DNA of 31,002 nucleotides from Lactobacillaceae bacterium UBA5807 (GCA_002418005.1 DIDF01000011.1:1-31002); one strand, 5' to 3'. Numbered from the stretch's first letter, positions 8,262-17,084 are shown. A program made the numbers and translations. The notes: generated by a model from the sequence alone, not told the origin.

Positions 8262-10021
8262 TATTTATCCGCCTCCGTTCGAATCTGAGACTTGATAATT
8301 TCTTTATAGACCTGGTTATTCTTTCTTAGCTCATCATGAGTTCCTTTTCCAACTAGTTTGCCGTTATCGAGGACAAGAATTAAATCAGCATCGGCAACTG
8401 TCGCTATTCTTTGAGCAACAATAATGGTGATACTTTTTTGAATTCGCGAATCCTGTTTTAATTCAGCTCGAAGTTGAGCATCAGTTTTGAAATCAAGCGC
8501 AGAAAATGAATCATCGAAAATATATACAGCTGCGTTTTTCACCAGAGCGCGGGCAATTGCCAGTCGTTGGCGTTGACCACCAGAGAAGTTGCCGCCGCCT
8601 GGCTCGACGTGTAAATCCAACCCCTCTGGATTAGCCTTGACAAAGTCTTTTGCTCTGGCAATTTCTAAGGCATGCCAGATTTCATCATCGGTGGCATCTT
8701 CTTTGCCATATTTCATATTATTTCTTAGAGTCCCCGAGAACAAAGTCGCTTTTTGGGGGACTAGTGAAACGGCTTTTCTTAAGTCGTGGAGCGAAAGGTC
8801 GGCTAGATTAATGCCATCAAGGCTAATTTCACCGGCTTCAATATCATAAAAGCGAGGGATTAGATTAACTAAAGTTGTTTTTCCAGAACCGGTTCCACCA
8901 ATAATTGCAACGGTTTGACCACTTTTCGCTTGGAAATTCACCTTATCCAAAGCTGGTTGCTCAGCGTTTAAATATCTAAAGGAGACATCATTAAATTCCA
9001 TAGTATGTGTGGAGGATTCTTTAGCAAGATGTTTAGGATGGTCAGCAACTTTAATACTTGAATTTAAAGCAAATACTTGTTGAATTCGTTTTGCGGAAGC
9101 CTGAGCTCTTGGAATGAAGATAAAGACCATTGAGAGCATCATAAAGCTCATTAAAATTTGCATTGCGTAAGTCATAAAAGCAATCAAATTGCCGACTTGC
9201 ATTGATTGAGTACTTATGAATTTTGCGCCAAACCAAATTATTGCGATGTTTGTTCCACTCATTATCAAGGTCATTACCGGAAACGCCAAAGACATGATGA
9301 CGTTTACGTTAATGGCGTTTTGAGTATAGTCTTGGTTGGCTGCTTCAAAACGATCTTGTTCAAATTGGTCTTGGCGAAATGCTCGGATAACTCGCACACC
9401 GGTTAAGCCTTCGCGAAAGATTCGATTAATGGTATCAGTTTTAGTTTGCATTGCTCGAAACATTGGCACAGCAAAGTAAAGCAGAATGCCAATAAAGATA
9501 GCTAAAACTGGTAAAACAACCAAAAAGACCATTGTTAATTGATGATCCTTCGTGTACGCCAAAAAGCTTGCCCCAACCAACATAATTGGTGCCATAAGCA
9601 TCATGCGTAACATAATGATTGCGACGTTTTGAATTTGAACAACATCGTTAGTTGTTCTGGTAATTAAAGAAGAGGTAGCAATTTGATTATATTCATCATT
9701 TGAAAAATTGATAACTTTTCGGTAGATATCACTTCGCAAATTCTTCCCTAATGTCTGAGAAGTTGTTGAGGCCAAGAAAACATTACATACAGCGGCCAAA
9801 ATGCTGATTAAAGAAAAAGCTGCCATCTTTATTCCAACTTGCCAGATATAACTAATATCTCCTTTTGCAACCCCATTATTGACGATATCTGACGTCAAGT
9901 TTGGAAGATAAAGACTAGCAATAACTTGAATAACCATGAACAAGACTGCTCCAAGCACTGCCAGATACGAAATTCTTCCCCGTGCTATCTTTAACATCCC
10001 AAAAGCTCCCTTCTGTTTCAA
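8261..10021 (-). CDS. ABC exporter half-transporter, BmrC/LmrC/TM287-like (degenerate-site subunit)
   Basis: A 586-residue type IV ABC exporter subunit and first gene of the operon. Six membrane helices fill about residues 18-310. The nucleotide-binding domain has Walker A GGTGSGKT (375-382), Q-loop Gln423 and canonical signature FSGGQ (479-483). Walker B reads IFDDS, so Asp504 replaces the catalytic Glu, and the switch histidine is Gln537 (VAQRIA). These changes mark the degenerate half-site of heterodimeric exporters such as TM287/288, LmrCD and BmrCD. The partner's SQGQ signature completes the same site, so the two genes fit each other. The ATG is preceded by AGAAGGGAG. A -10 box lies at 10051-10056 on this strand. 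Confidence 0.92.
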   Translation of the reverse strand: MKQKGAFGMLKIARGRISYLAVLGAVLFMVIQVIASLYLPNLTSDIVNNGVAKGDISYIWQVGIKMAAFSLISILAAVCNVFLASTTSQTLGKNLRSDIYRKVINFSNDEYNQIATSSLITRTTNDVVQIQNVAIIMLRMMLMAPIMLVGASFLAYTKDHQLTMVFLVVLPVLAIFIGILLYFAVPMFRAMQTKTDTINRIFREGLTGVRVIRAFRQDQFEQDRFEAANQDYTQNAINVNVIMSLAFPVMTLIMSGTNIAIIWFGAKFISTQSMQVGNLIAFMTYAMQILMSFMMLSMVFIFIPRAQASAKRIQQVFALNSSIKVADHPKHLAKESSTHTMEFNDVSFRYLNAEQPALDKVNFQAKSGQTVAIIGGTGSGKTTLVNLIPRFYDIEAGEISLDGINLADLSLHDLRKAVSLVPQKATLFSGTLRNNMKYGKEDATDDEIWHALEIARAKDFVKANPEGLDLHVEPGGGNFSGGQRQRLAIARALVKNAAVYIFDDSFSALDFKTDAQLRAELKQDSRIQKSITIIVAQRIATVADADLILVLDNGKLVGKGTHDELRKNNQVYKEIIKSQIRTEADK

Positions 10022-10025
10022 TAAA

Positions 10026-10056
10026 AAACTACAACAGATAGTTTACGCCTATTATA
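10026..10056 (-). promoter_or_regulatory. Putative promoter and small palindrome before the ABC operon
   Basis: TATAAT on the minus strand lies at 10051-10056 with no good -35 box. Just downstream, near the expected start of transcription, AAACTA (10026-10031) and TAGTTT (10039-10044) form an inverted repeat with a 7-bp centre. It could be an operator or a leader hairpin. No regulator gene adjoins the operon. Confidence 0.4.
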
Positions 10057-10216
10057 GTAGAAATTCATAACTAAAATAAGAAAGTGGTTTTTGAAATGGG
10101 CTGATTAAAACTAGAATGGAATCCTTGTTTTTGCTTATAATATTAGCTCGTTTGAATTTCGTGAATTGTATATTGATTAAAATAATGTATAAAAAACCGT
10201 TTTGTAAATTAATTAA

Positions 10217-10265
10217 TGAATAATTACCAAATATTCTTGCATTTTATACTGGATCATTGTATGAT
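10217..10265 (+). promoter_or_regulatory. Promoter of argCJBD with a possible ARG-box-like site
   Basis: TTGCAT (10237-10242) and TATGAT (10260-10265) with a 17-bp spacer form a good promoter about 50 nt before argC. Directly upstream, GAATA (10218-10222) and TATTC (10232-10236) form an inverted repeat within TGAATAATTA...TATTCT. This resembles the TGAAT/ATTCA half-sites bound by ArgR, but the spacing is not canonical, so the operator call is tentative. The other ~200 bases of the 10022-10315 gap are AT-rich, with the opposite-strand ABC promoter at the left end. Confidence 0.7.
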
Positions 10266-10315
10266 GTTGACAATTTCAAATTTCAACAACAATTATTTCT
10301 TCGAGGTGAAGTTAT

Positions 10316-11344
10316 TTGCAAGCAGCTTTAGTTGGAGTTACAGGATACGCGGGAATGATTTTATATCAGCTTTTAAAAAAGCATCCTAATGTCAATAAAG
10401 TGAATATCTATAGTCATAGTATTGAACAACCTACAGCGTTGTCATCATTGGTTGAAAGTTTTGTCGATGACGACCGCCAGGTTTTACCTTATGATCCACA
10501 TTCAGTTATGGAAAATAATGATGTTGTTTTCTTTGCTACCTCAGCAGGGGTTACTTCAAAGATTGCAGAACCATTTATCAATGCTAATTTTCCTGTTATT
10601 GATTTGTCAGGGGACTTCCGCTTAAAAAATCCAAAAAGCTACGCAAAATGGTACAAAAAAACACCTGCAGATGCTAATGATCTAAAGCAAGCGGATTATG
10701 GCTTAGCAGACTTTAACAATGCAAAGGGTTCACATTACATTGCAAATCCTGGCTGTTATGCCACTCCTACATTAATTGGTTTGGCTCCTTTGGTGATAGA
10801 AGGTTTGGTTGATGAAAAGAGCATCGTAGTTGATGCTAAATCAGGGACATCAGGAGCTGGCAAAAAATTATCAGAAAGTACTCACTTTAGTAACACTAAT
10901 GATAATTTGCAGATATATAAAGCAAACCAGCATCAACACATCCCAGAAATTGTTCAACAATTACAGCAATGGAATTCAAAAATTCCGTTTATTGAATTCA
11001 TGACTACGTTGTTGCCGGTTACTCGAGGAATTATGGCTACCATCTACGCTAAAGTAAAACCTGGCATTGATAGTGAACAAATCACTGGTGCTTATAAAAA
11101 AACTTATCAAGATAAACAATTCATTCGTTTTTTTGATGATAAGCTACCAGTTCTTAAAGAAGTTGTTGGTACTAATTATTGTGATGTCGGAACTGTCTTT
11201 AATGAAACTACTCAAACAGTTACTGTCGTTTCAGTTATTGATAATTTGATAAAGGGAGCTGCCGGTCAAGCAGTTCAGAATTTTAATGAAATGTTTGGTT
11301 ATGACAAATCGGCAGGCTTGAAATTAGATCCAGTCTTGCTGTGA
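10316..11344 (+). CDS. argC: N-acetyl-gamma-glutamyl-phosphate reductase
   Basis: A 342-residue enzyme making N-acetylglutamate semialdehyde from N-acetylglutamyl phosphate with NADPH, the third step towards ornithine. The N-terminal Rossmann motif GVTGYAG is at residues 7-13, the active-site Cys147 is in NPGCYAT, and a GTSGAGKK loop and HQHIPEI segment follow. The TTG start is placed by GAGGTGAA eight bases upstream; no ATG upstream fits. It is the first gene of argC-argJ-argB-argD and has a strong promoter. It is full length for the family. Confidence 0.97.
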   Translation: MQAALVGVTGYAGMILYQLLKKHPNVNKVNIYSHSIEQPTALSSLVESFVDDDRQVLPYDPHSVMENNDVVFFATSAGVTSKIAEPFINANFPVIDLSGDFRLKNPKSYAKWYKKTPADANDLKQADYGLADFNNAKGSHYIANPGCYATPTLIGLAPLVIEGLVDEKSIVVDAKSGTSGAGKKLSESTHFSNTNDNLQIYKANQHQHIPEIVQQLQQWNSKIPFIEFMTTLLPVTRGIMATIYAKVKPGIDSEQITGAYKKTYQDKQFIRFFDDKLPVLKEVVGTNYCDVGTVFNETTQTVTVVSVIDNLIKGAAGQAVQNFNEMFGYDKSAGLKLDPVLL

Positions 11345-11371
11345 AGTTAAGAGATAAAGAGGTTGATTGAT

Positions 11372-12580
11372 ATGCAAACAAAAATTGATAGTAAAATTTC
11401 AGAAGAAATTTTTCAATGGCCCATAGGTTTTTATTCCGATGCCACAGCAGCCGGGATTAAACCTGGTAAAAAAGATATGGGATGGATATATTCACAGTCT
11501 CCTGCTTCGGCTGCTGGTGTTTATACTACTAACCAATTTCAAGCGGCGCCAACTGCCTTAACAAAAGAGACAATCAATACAAGCCACAAATTACAGGCAT
11601 TGATCATGAATAGTGGAATTGCGAATTCCTGTACTGGTGTTCAAGGGCAAAAAGATGCCTTAGCTATGCAAAAGATGGCTGCCAAAGGGTTATCAATCGA
11701 CCCATCATTAGTTGGAGTTGCTTCCACAGGGGTTATCGGTGAATTTTTACCGGTGGACCTTCTTTCAAAAGCGGTCACAAAATTGAAGTTAACTGATTCA
11801 ACCGACCTTACCAAGGCCATTCTCACTACGGATAAGCACCCCAAAACAATCACAATTAAAATGCAGATTGGCCAAACCCAGGTAACGATGACCGGATTTT
11901 GTAAGGGATCAGGAATGATCAACCCACGATTGGCCACTATGCTGGGATTTATTACCACTGATGCCAAAATTGATGGTGAATTGCTCCAAAAGACTTTATC
12001 TGCCGGAGTTGATGATACTTTCAACCAAATCACGGTTGACGGGGATACTTCGACAAATGACATGGTGGTCGTAATGGCAAATGGTGAAGCCAAAAATCCT
12101 GCTATCCAGCAAGGCAGTGAGGATTATGAAACTTTCACTACTGGTTTAAATAAAGTATTGAGTCATTTGGCTCAAGCAATTGCCGGGGATGGTGAGGGCT
12201 CAACAAAATTAGTTCAAGCCGATGTTACTGGAGCTAAAAGCCATTTTGATGCTCAAAAAGCCGCTAAAGCCGTTGTTGGTTCTAACTTGGTTAAAGCGAT
12301 GATCTTTGGGGCGGATGCTAATTGGGGCAGAGTCTTGGCAGCAATTGGTAAAACCGACGTTGATTTGGATGTTGATGGAGTTTCCATTTCAATCAATGGA
12401 TATCCAATGGTTAAAAACAGTCAAGCTCTTGCTATTGATGAAACGCCAATTTCCGAAAGCTTAAAGAATCCAAAGGTTGAGATTCACGTTGACTTGGGCG
12501 TTGGCAATGAGTCCGGTACTGCTTGGGGCTGTGATCTTACTTATAAATACGTTCAAATTAATGCTTCATACCGAAGCTAG
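11372..12580 (+). CDS. argJ: Glutamate N-acetyltransferase / ornithine acetyltransferase
   Basis: ArgJ moves the acetyl group from N-acetylornithine back to glutamate; some ArgJ proteins can also use acetyl-CoA. From the ATG at 11372 the protein has 402 residues. That start is preferred over TTG 11363 because AGAGG ends at 11362. The self-cleavage site is visible in KGSGMINPRLATMLGF, where cutting before Thr189 yields the alpha and beta chains with Thr as nucleophile. STGVIGE, GADANWGRVLAAIG and the C-terminal NASYR are also conserved. No argA or argE lies nearby, consistent with the cyclic pathway. It lies 27 nt after argC and 11 nt before argB. Confidence 0.96.
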   Translation: MQTKIDSKISEEIFQWPIGFYSDATAAGIKPGKKDMGWIYSQSPASAAGVYTTNQFQAAPTALTKETINTSHKLQALIMNSGIANSCTGVQGQKDALAMQKMAAKGLSIDPSLVGVASTGVIGEFLPVDLLSKAVTKLKLTDSTDLTKAILTTDKHPKTITIKMQIGQTQVTMTGFCKGSGMINPRLATMLGFITTDAKIDGELLQKTLSAGVDDTFNQITVDGDTSTNDMVVVMANGEAKNPAIQQGSEDYETFTTGLNKVLSHLAQAIAGDGEGSTKLVQADVTGAKSHFDAQKAAKAVVGSNLVKAMIFGADANWGRVLAAIGKTDVDLDVDGVSISINGYPMVKNSQALAIDETPISESLKNPKVEIHVDLGVGNESGTAWGCDLTYKYVQINASYRS

Positions 12581-12591
12581 GAGGTGCGGTT

Positions 12592-13338
12592 ATGAAAAAT
12601 ATTATTGTTATTAAGGTTGGCGGCAATGCTGCCGATAACCTTTCTGAACATTTTTATCAACAAATTCATAGCTGGCTTTCAGCTGGCAAACACATTTTGA
12701 TTATTCACGGTGGTGGTCCACAAATTTCTTCAATGAGTAAAAAAATGAATTTGGATGTCAAAAAGATTGATGGAATCCGGGTAACTGACAAAACCACAAT
12801 TGAAGTTGTTCAGGCGGTTTTACTGGGTCTCGTCCAACCTAAGATTTGTTCGAACTTGGTTAAACACAGTATTGCTGCTTTGGGTTTAAATGCCGTTGGC
12901 AAGCCAATTATTTTTGGCGATTACGTTGATAAAGCAGTTTATGGTCAGGTTGGCGTTGTTAAAAATATTGATTCTAAGACGATCTTTTCTGTTTTAAAAC
13001 ATCATGTCGGCGTTCTTTCTCCCTTAGCATTTAGTAATAGTAAAGAAGAACTAAACATCAATGCTGATGCTGCTGCTGCAGCGATTGCCAATATGATTGG
13101 CGCTGAAAAGCTGGTCTTAATGACAGATGTTCCTGGAGTTTTGGTTCACAGCACAGTTCTTGATCACCTTTCAAAAGAAAAAGCCGAGAGGCTTTACCAA
13201 AAGAAAGTTATTAAAGATGGTATGATGCCGAAAATTTCGGCTGCATTTGCTGCTTTAAGTGGCGGTGTGAAAGATATTCAAATTACTAATGATTTTGCTA
13301 ACCATGGTACTCATTTGATTGCCCAGCAGTTGGCCTAA
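12592..13338 (+). CDS. argB: Acetylglutamate kinase
   Basis: A 248-residue amino-acid kinase that phosphorylates N-acetylglutamate with ATP, the usual control point of the pathway. Motifs are VIKVGGNAAD near the N-terminus, the glycine-rich IIHGGGPQIS, DGIRVTD, NINADAAAAAIA (substrate binding) and LVLMTDVPGV. There is no long N-terminal helix of the kind found in arginine-inhibited hexameric enzymes, so this may be the shorter dimeric form. That is inference from length. TAGGAGGTG lies before the ATG and overlaps the argJ stop codon. Confidence 0.96.
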   Translation: MKNIIVIKVGGNAADNLSEHFYQQIHSWLSAGKHILIIHGGGPQISSMSKKMNLDVKKIDGIRVTDKTTIEVVQAVLLGLVQPKICSNLVKHSIAALGLNAVGKPIIFGDYVDKAVYGQVGVVKNIDSKTIFSVLKHHVGVLSPLAFSNSKEELNINADAAAAAIANMIGAEKLVLMTDVPGVLVHSTVLDHLSKEKAERLYQKKVIKDGMMPKISAAFAALSGGVKDIQITNDFANHGTHLIAQQLA

Positions 13339-13354
13339 CGAGAGGAGATTAATT

Positions 13355-14503
13355 ATGGATAATATTTTTCCAACATACGCTCAGTTTCCAATGGATCTCG
13401 TATCTGGCCACGACTGGCATATTAAAGATTCAAATGGAAAAGAATACTTAGATTTCACCAGTGGGATTGGCGTTTGTAGCTTTGGCTATAGCAATGAATT
13501 AATCATTAAAAATGTTGAGGAGCAAGTCAAAAAAATTTGGCATACTTCGAATTTGTATCCTAGTAAGTTAGTTGATGAAGTGGCGGGGATGCTTTGTCCA
13601 CAGGGGATGCTAGCCTTCTTTTGCAATTCTGGTACGGAAGCTAATGAAGCAGCCTTTAAATTAGCCAGAAAATATACTGGTAAAGCAAAAATTCTCGCCT
13701 TTAACAATGGATTTCATGGCAGAACTTTTGGCTCAATGTCGCTGACTGGGAACAAAAGCGTTCAAGCAGGTTTTTCTCCCTTGGTTCCAGGAGTAACTTT
13801 TGCCGATTTCAATGATGATAAATCACTGGATAAAATAACGGATGAATACGCAGCCGTGATCTTGGAAACGATTCAAGGTGAAGGCGGAGTTATTATTGGT
13901 GATAAATCCTGGATTCAAAAGGTTGCTAAAACTTGTCATGACAAAGGAGTTTTACTGATTGTTGATGAAGTTCAGACTGGCATTGGCAGAACTGGCACCA
14001 AATTTTCTTTTGAACATTATGATATTCATCCAGATATTATTACCTGTGCAAAAGCGCTGGGAAATGGTCTCCCGGTTGGAGCGATGCTTGGTAAAAAGTC
14101 CTTAGCAAGCGCATTTGGCCCTGGAACTCACGGAACGACCTTTGGGGGCAATAAATTATCGATGGCTTCTGCAAAAGGAGTTCTTACTCAGTTAACCCCA
14201 GATTTCTTAAACAAAGTGACTGAAAAAGGTAAACAAGTTGCTGATATAATTGATCAGACCATTTCTCCTTTACCAGTCGTAAAAAAAGTTAGCTGTATGG
14301 GCTTGATGATTGGGATTACTTTAGAGGATGAACTAAAAGTCGGTGATGTCATCGCTAAACTACAGGATGAAGGATTATTAACCCTTAGTGCTGGCCATAA
14401 TACATTAAGACTGTTACCTCCACTTGTAATGGACATTAATGACTTGAAAGCTGGCCTGGCTAAGATTTCTGAAGTTTTAAAAAATGAAGTAGTTACAGAA
14501 TAA
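13355..14503 (+). CDS. argD: Acetylornithine aminotransferase
   Basis: A class III PLP aminotransferase of 382 residues that converts N-acetylglutamate semialdehyde to N-acetylornithine. The ATG at 13355 follows GAGAGGAG and is preferred over an upstream in-frame start inside argB. Motifs are FCNSGTEANEAAFKLARK (cofactor phosphate), NNGFHGRT, LIVDEVQTGIGRTG (Asp204) and TCAKALGNGLPVGAML (Schiff-base Lys233). It is the last gene of the unit and is followed by a very long hairpin. No argF, argG, argH or carAB is in the window, so steps beyond ornithine must lie elsewhere or be missing. Confidence 0.96.
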   Translation: MDNIFPTYAQFPMDLVSGHDWHIKDSNGKEYLDFTSGIGVCSFGYSNELIIKNVEEQVKKIWHTSNLYPSKLVDEVAGMLCPQGMLAFFCNSGTEANEAAFKLARKYTGKAKILAFNNGFHGRTFGSMSLTGNKSVQAGFSPLVPGVTFADFNDDKSLDKITDEYAAVILETIQGEGGVIIGDKSWIQKVAKTCHDKGVLLIVDEVQTGIGRTGTKFSFEHYDIHPDIITCAKALGNGLPVGAMLGKKSLASAFGPGTHGTTFGGNKLSMASAKGVLTQLTPDFLNKVTEKGKQVADIIDQTISPLPVVKKVSCMGLMIGITLEDELKVGDVIAKLQDEGLLTLSAGHNTLRLLPPLVMDINDLKAGLAKISEVLKNEVVTE

Positions 14504-14516
14504 AAATCAATTTAAA

Positions 14517-14569
14517 AAAAGACCTACATTATTTTAAGAAATCATTTCTTAAAATAATGCAGGTCTTTT
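14517..14569. terminator. Long bidirectional terminator between argD and nox
   Basis: Arms of 26 bases (14517-14542 and 14544-14569) are complementary with a single mismatch. They are separated by one base and begin with AAAA and end with TTTT. The hairpin serves both convergent transcripts and is unusually long for an intrinsic terminator. Confidence 0.85.
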
Positions 14570-14591
14570 ACTTTTAAAGAATCAAATTATT

Positions 14592-15932
14592 TTATTGGTT
14601 CAGTGACTTTAGCTTCTTTTTCTTGAGCTGCTTGAGCCAAAATATTGAGATAATTAAATGGGCGGTCAAACTGTGGTTGGAATAGCATATCCACCATAGC
14701 CAAATCATCAATAGTATAATACATACTGAAAGAGTATTAGCTGACTGAGAAACATCGTACATGCTCATTAAAGCTCCACCAAGAATCTTTCGGTTTTCTG
14801 GATTGTAAACTAATGACATGGTGACAGGTAAAGTGGATGACATAAATTCTGGTCGGTAATTATCGGTTACAATTACTTGATGAGCATCAATTCCCTTTGC
14901 CTTAGCGGCTTCCATATTTAAACCAGTTGAAACTTCTATTCTACCATAAAGCTTTAATCCAGAAGAAGACTGGGTTCCCATATACTTAGTGGTTGGTTTG
15001 TTAATGTTTTTGCCGACTAAAATTCCCTGGCGAACAGCGTTAGTAGCTAAAGGAATATATTCAAGGGTCTTAGTAGGATTATAGTGGACTGCTACACTAT
15101 CTCCAGCGGCGAATACGTCTGGGTCAGAGGTTTGCATGTAATCATTTGTGATCAATGCACCATTTGGGGTCATGTTAAGTTTACCTTTGAAAAGGCTAGT
15201 GTTTGGTCTGAATCCAACACAAAGAATAACTAAGTCGGATTCATATTCACCTTTAGTGGTTTTAACAATTGTTGGATTGGATCCACTGATTTCGGTTACC
15301 TGTTGTCCTAATGCTAGTTTTACGCCATGATCGGTATAGTCTTTTTCAATGACATCAGTAAACTCTTTATCAAAGTATTTGCTCATAACCCGGTCGATAC
15401 CGTCAACTAAAGTAACATCATGGCCGGTTTTTGAATAAGCTTCAGCTAATTCGGCGCCAATGTAACCTGCACCGATAACAGTAATTCTCTTAGCGTCTTT
15501 TGCTTTGCTAAATAATTCTTTTGCATGGTTATAGTTTTTGCATAGATAAACATTGTCATTGTCAACGCCTTTAATCGGAGGAATAACTGGCCATGAACCA
15601 CTGGTAACGACAAGTTTGTCATATGAATCTGTGAGTTGGGTGTTATCAGTTAAATTCTTGACAGTAACCTGTTTTCTTTTTAGATCAACGTCTTCAACAG
15701 AATGTTTCATTTCAACTTTAGCACCTAATTTTTTAAGTTCATCAGGGCTTGAGTAAAACAATCCTTGAGGATCTTTGACTTCGCCGCCAAGGTAAAGAGC
15801 AATTCCACAAGAAAGAAAAGAAATGTTATCATTCTTTTCGTAAACAGTAACCTGAGCATCAGGATTTTCTGCAAGCAAGGTTTTAATAGCAAATGTCCCA
15901 GCATGGGTACAGCCAATTACAACAATTTTCAT
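14592..15932 (-). CDS. nox: NADH oxidase (flavoprotein of the Nox/CoA-disulfide reductase family), C-terminus frameshifted
   Basis: A FAD/NAD-dependent enzyme; relatives reduce oxygen to water with NADH through a cysteine-sulfenic acid. The dinucleotide motif is at the N-terminus, with catalytic His10 (CTHAGT) and redox Cys42 (SFLSCGIALY). The NAD site (VIGAGYIGAELAEA) and second FAD site (DVFAAGDSV) are intact. After residue 405 (LSVCI) the frame changes: the last 41 residues are hydrophobic and then Lys-rich, unlike the family. The expected dimerisation tail (IDDLAMVDMLFQPQF...) is readable in another frame from 14712 to a stop at 14587-14589. About 10 bases appear lost at 14713-14717. AGGAGA precedes the ATG. 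It may be a recently damaged gene, a tolerated variant or an assembly error. Confidence 0.85.
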   Translation of the reverse strand: MKIVVIGCTHAGTFAIKTLLAENPDAQVTVYEKNDNISFLSCGIALYLGGEVKDPQGLFYSSPDELKKLGAKVEMKHSVEDVDLKRKQVTVKNLTDNTQLTDSYDKLVVTSGSWPVIPPIKGVDNDNVYLCKNYNHAKELFSKAKDAKRITVIGAGYIGAELAEAYSKTGHDVTLVDGIDRVMSKYFDKEFTDVIEKDYTDHGVKLALGQQVTEISGSNPTIVKTTKGEYESDLVILCVGFRPNTSLFKGKLNMTPNGALITNDYMQTSDPDVFAAGDSVAVHYNPTKTLEYIPLATNAVRQGILVGKNINKPTTKYMGTQSSSGLKLYGRIEVSTGLNMEAAKAKGIDAHQVIVTDNYRPEFMSSTLPVTMSLVYNPENRKILGGALMSMYDVSQSANTLSVCIILLMIWLWWICYSNHSLTAHLIISIFWLKQLKKKKLKSLNQ

Positions 15933-15982
15933 AATTAAATCTCCTATCTTGATAAATGATTCACAATGTTTTTACAGTTACT

Positions 15983-16010
15983 ATTATATAGTATTGGAAT
16001 TAATTTTCAA
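15983..16010 (-). promoter_or_regulatory. Promoter of nox
   Basis: On the minus strand, TTGAAA (16005-16010) and TATAAT (15983-15988) are separated by 16 bp, about 50 nt before the nox ATG. Confidence 0.75.
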
Positions 16011-16103
16011 CAATTAAATTATGTAAAACTGATTGTTTAAGTATACCAAATTTGCATAAATAATTAGAATCCTTGATAAATGGGCAATAAGATGAGGTAA
16101 AAA

Positions 16104-16979
16104 ATGCAGTACACTTGGAAGAAAAATTTAACAGATCCAGATAGTTTGAAGAAATTTTTAGAAAAAAATGGGGTTAGTCACCGTATGTATCAAAGTTTAA
16201 AAACTAACGGTGGCAGAATCTTATTAAATGCGAAGAATTATGCTGGCCAAAAGCTCCAAAATGGCGATGTTGTGATGGTAATATTTTCTGATGAAATTTC
16301 TGATCCAGAAGTTCACGCAAGCAACGGTGAACTAAGAGTAGTTTTTGAGGATAATAATTGGCTAATAGTTGACAAACCGGCTGGTTTAAACGTTGTTCCT
16401 GGGCCAGCCAATAGAATTGATACTTTAGTTAATCGTGTTAAAGGACACTTAATATCCCAGCATTTAAAGGATCTGCGGCCGCATGTAATAACTCGCCTAG
16501 ATCGGTTTACAAGTGGGTTAGTCTTAGTTGCTAAGAATCGCTTGGCAAACAGTATAGCTAATCAAATGTTGGCTAAACATGCAATCTTTAAAACGTATAT
16601 TGCTTTTGTTAGTGGTAGCAATTTGCCCGAGCAGGGAAGAATTAAAGAACCGATTGAAAAAGACCCGAACAGTTTTGGCCAAAGGGTATCAGTGGCAGGA
16701 AAATTTGCTGACACAGAATATGAAGTTTTAAAAAGGCAAAAAAATTGGGTTGAAGTATTAGTAACTTTGCATACTGGCAGGACCCATCAGATTCGCGTTC
16801 ATTTTGCTTATATTGAGCATCCATTGTTAGGTGATCAACTTTATGGTGGGCCAATGGACATGGGAATTTCCCGCCAGGCACTTCATGCGAATATGATTAA
16901 ATTTCAGGATCCTTTTTCTGGTAAGAAAATTGCTTTGGGATCCTCTTTGCCGGCAGACATGAAAAATTTAACAAGTTAA
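16104..16979 (+). CDS. RluA-family RNA pseudouridine synthase
   Basis: A 291-residue enzyme that converts uridine to pseudouridine in rRNA or tRNA. An N-terminal region (1-65) resembles a reduced S4-like RNA-binding part. The catalytic domain follows with WLIVDKPAGLNVVPG (86-100), HVITRLDRFTSGLVLVAKN with catalytic Asp133, and GRTHQIRVHFAYIEHPLLGD. These are the standard RluA/RluC/RluD motifs. The target base cannot be assigned. GAGGT precedes the ATG. It lies divergent from nox and upstream of a small gene with its own promoter. Confidence 0.93.
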   Translation: MQYTWKKNLTDPDSLKKFLEKNGVSHRMYQSLKTNGGRILLNAKNYAGQKLQNGDVVMVIFSDEISDPEVHASNGELRVVFEDNNWLIVDKPAGLNVVPGPANRIDTLVNRVKGHLISQHLKDLRPHVITRLDRFTSGLVLVAKNRLANSIANQMLAKHAIFKTYIAFVSGSNLPEQGRIKEPIEKDPNSFGQRVSVAGKFADTEYEVLKRQKNWVEVLVTLHTGRTHQIRVHFAYIEHPLLGDQLYGGPMDMGISRQALHANMIKFQDPFSGKKIALGSSLPADMKNLTS

Positions 16980-17024
16980 TTAAATCACAATTATTAGAAT
17001 CCAATTAGAATTGATGTCAACCGG

Positions 17025-17053
17025 TTGTTTTTTGGTTGTTTATCTTATATGAT
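17025..17053 (+). promoter_or_regulatory. Promoter of the 56-residue protein gene
   Basis: TTGTTT (17025-17030) and TATGAT (17048-17053) with a 17-bp spacer lie about 30 nt before the ATG. The TTG that could start a longer reading frame is the first part of this -35 box, which argues against the longer start. Confidence 0.7.
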
Positions 17054-17084
17054 AGCGGTATCAAAAAACGAGGAGGACATATCA

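Noticed and set aside
11641..12093. 150-codon open frame antisense to argJ
   Set aside because: It is a mirror of argJ codon bias, with no ribosome site or recognisable product.
17025..17084. Longer start for the 56-residue protein
   Set aside because: The TTG lies in the -35 box of the likely promoter, and the ATG at 17085 has GAGGAGGA before it.
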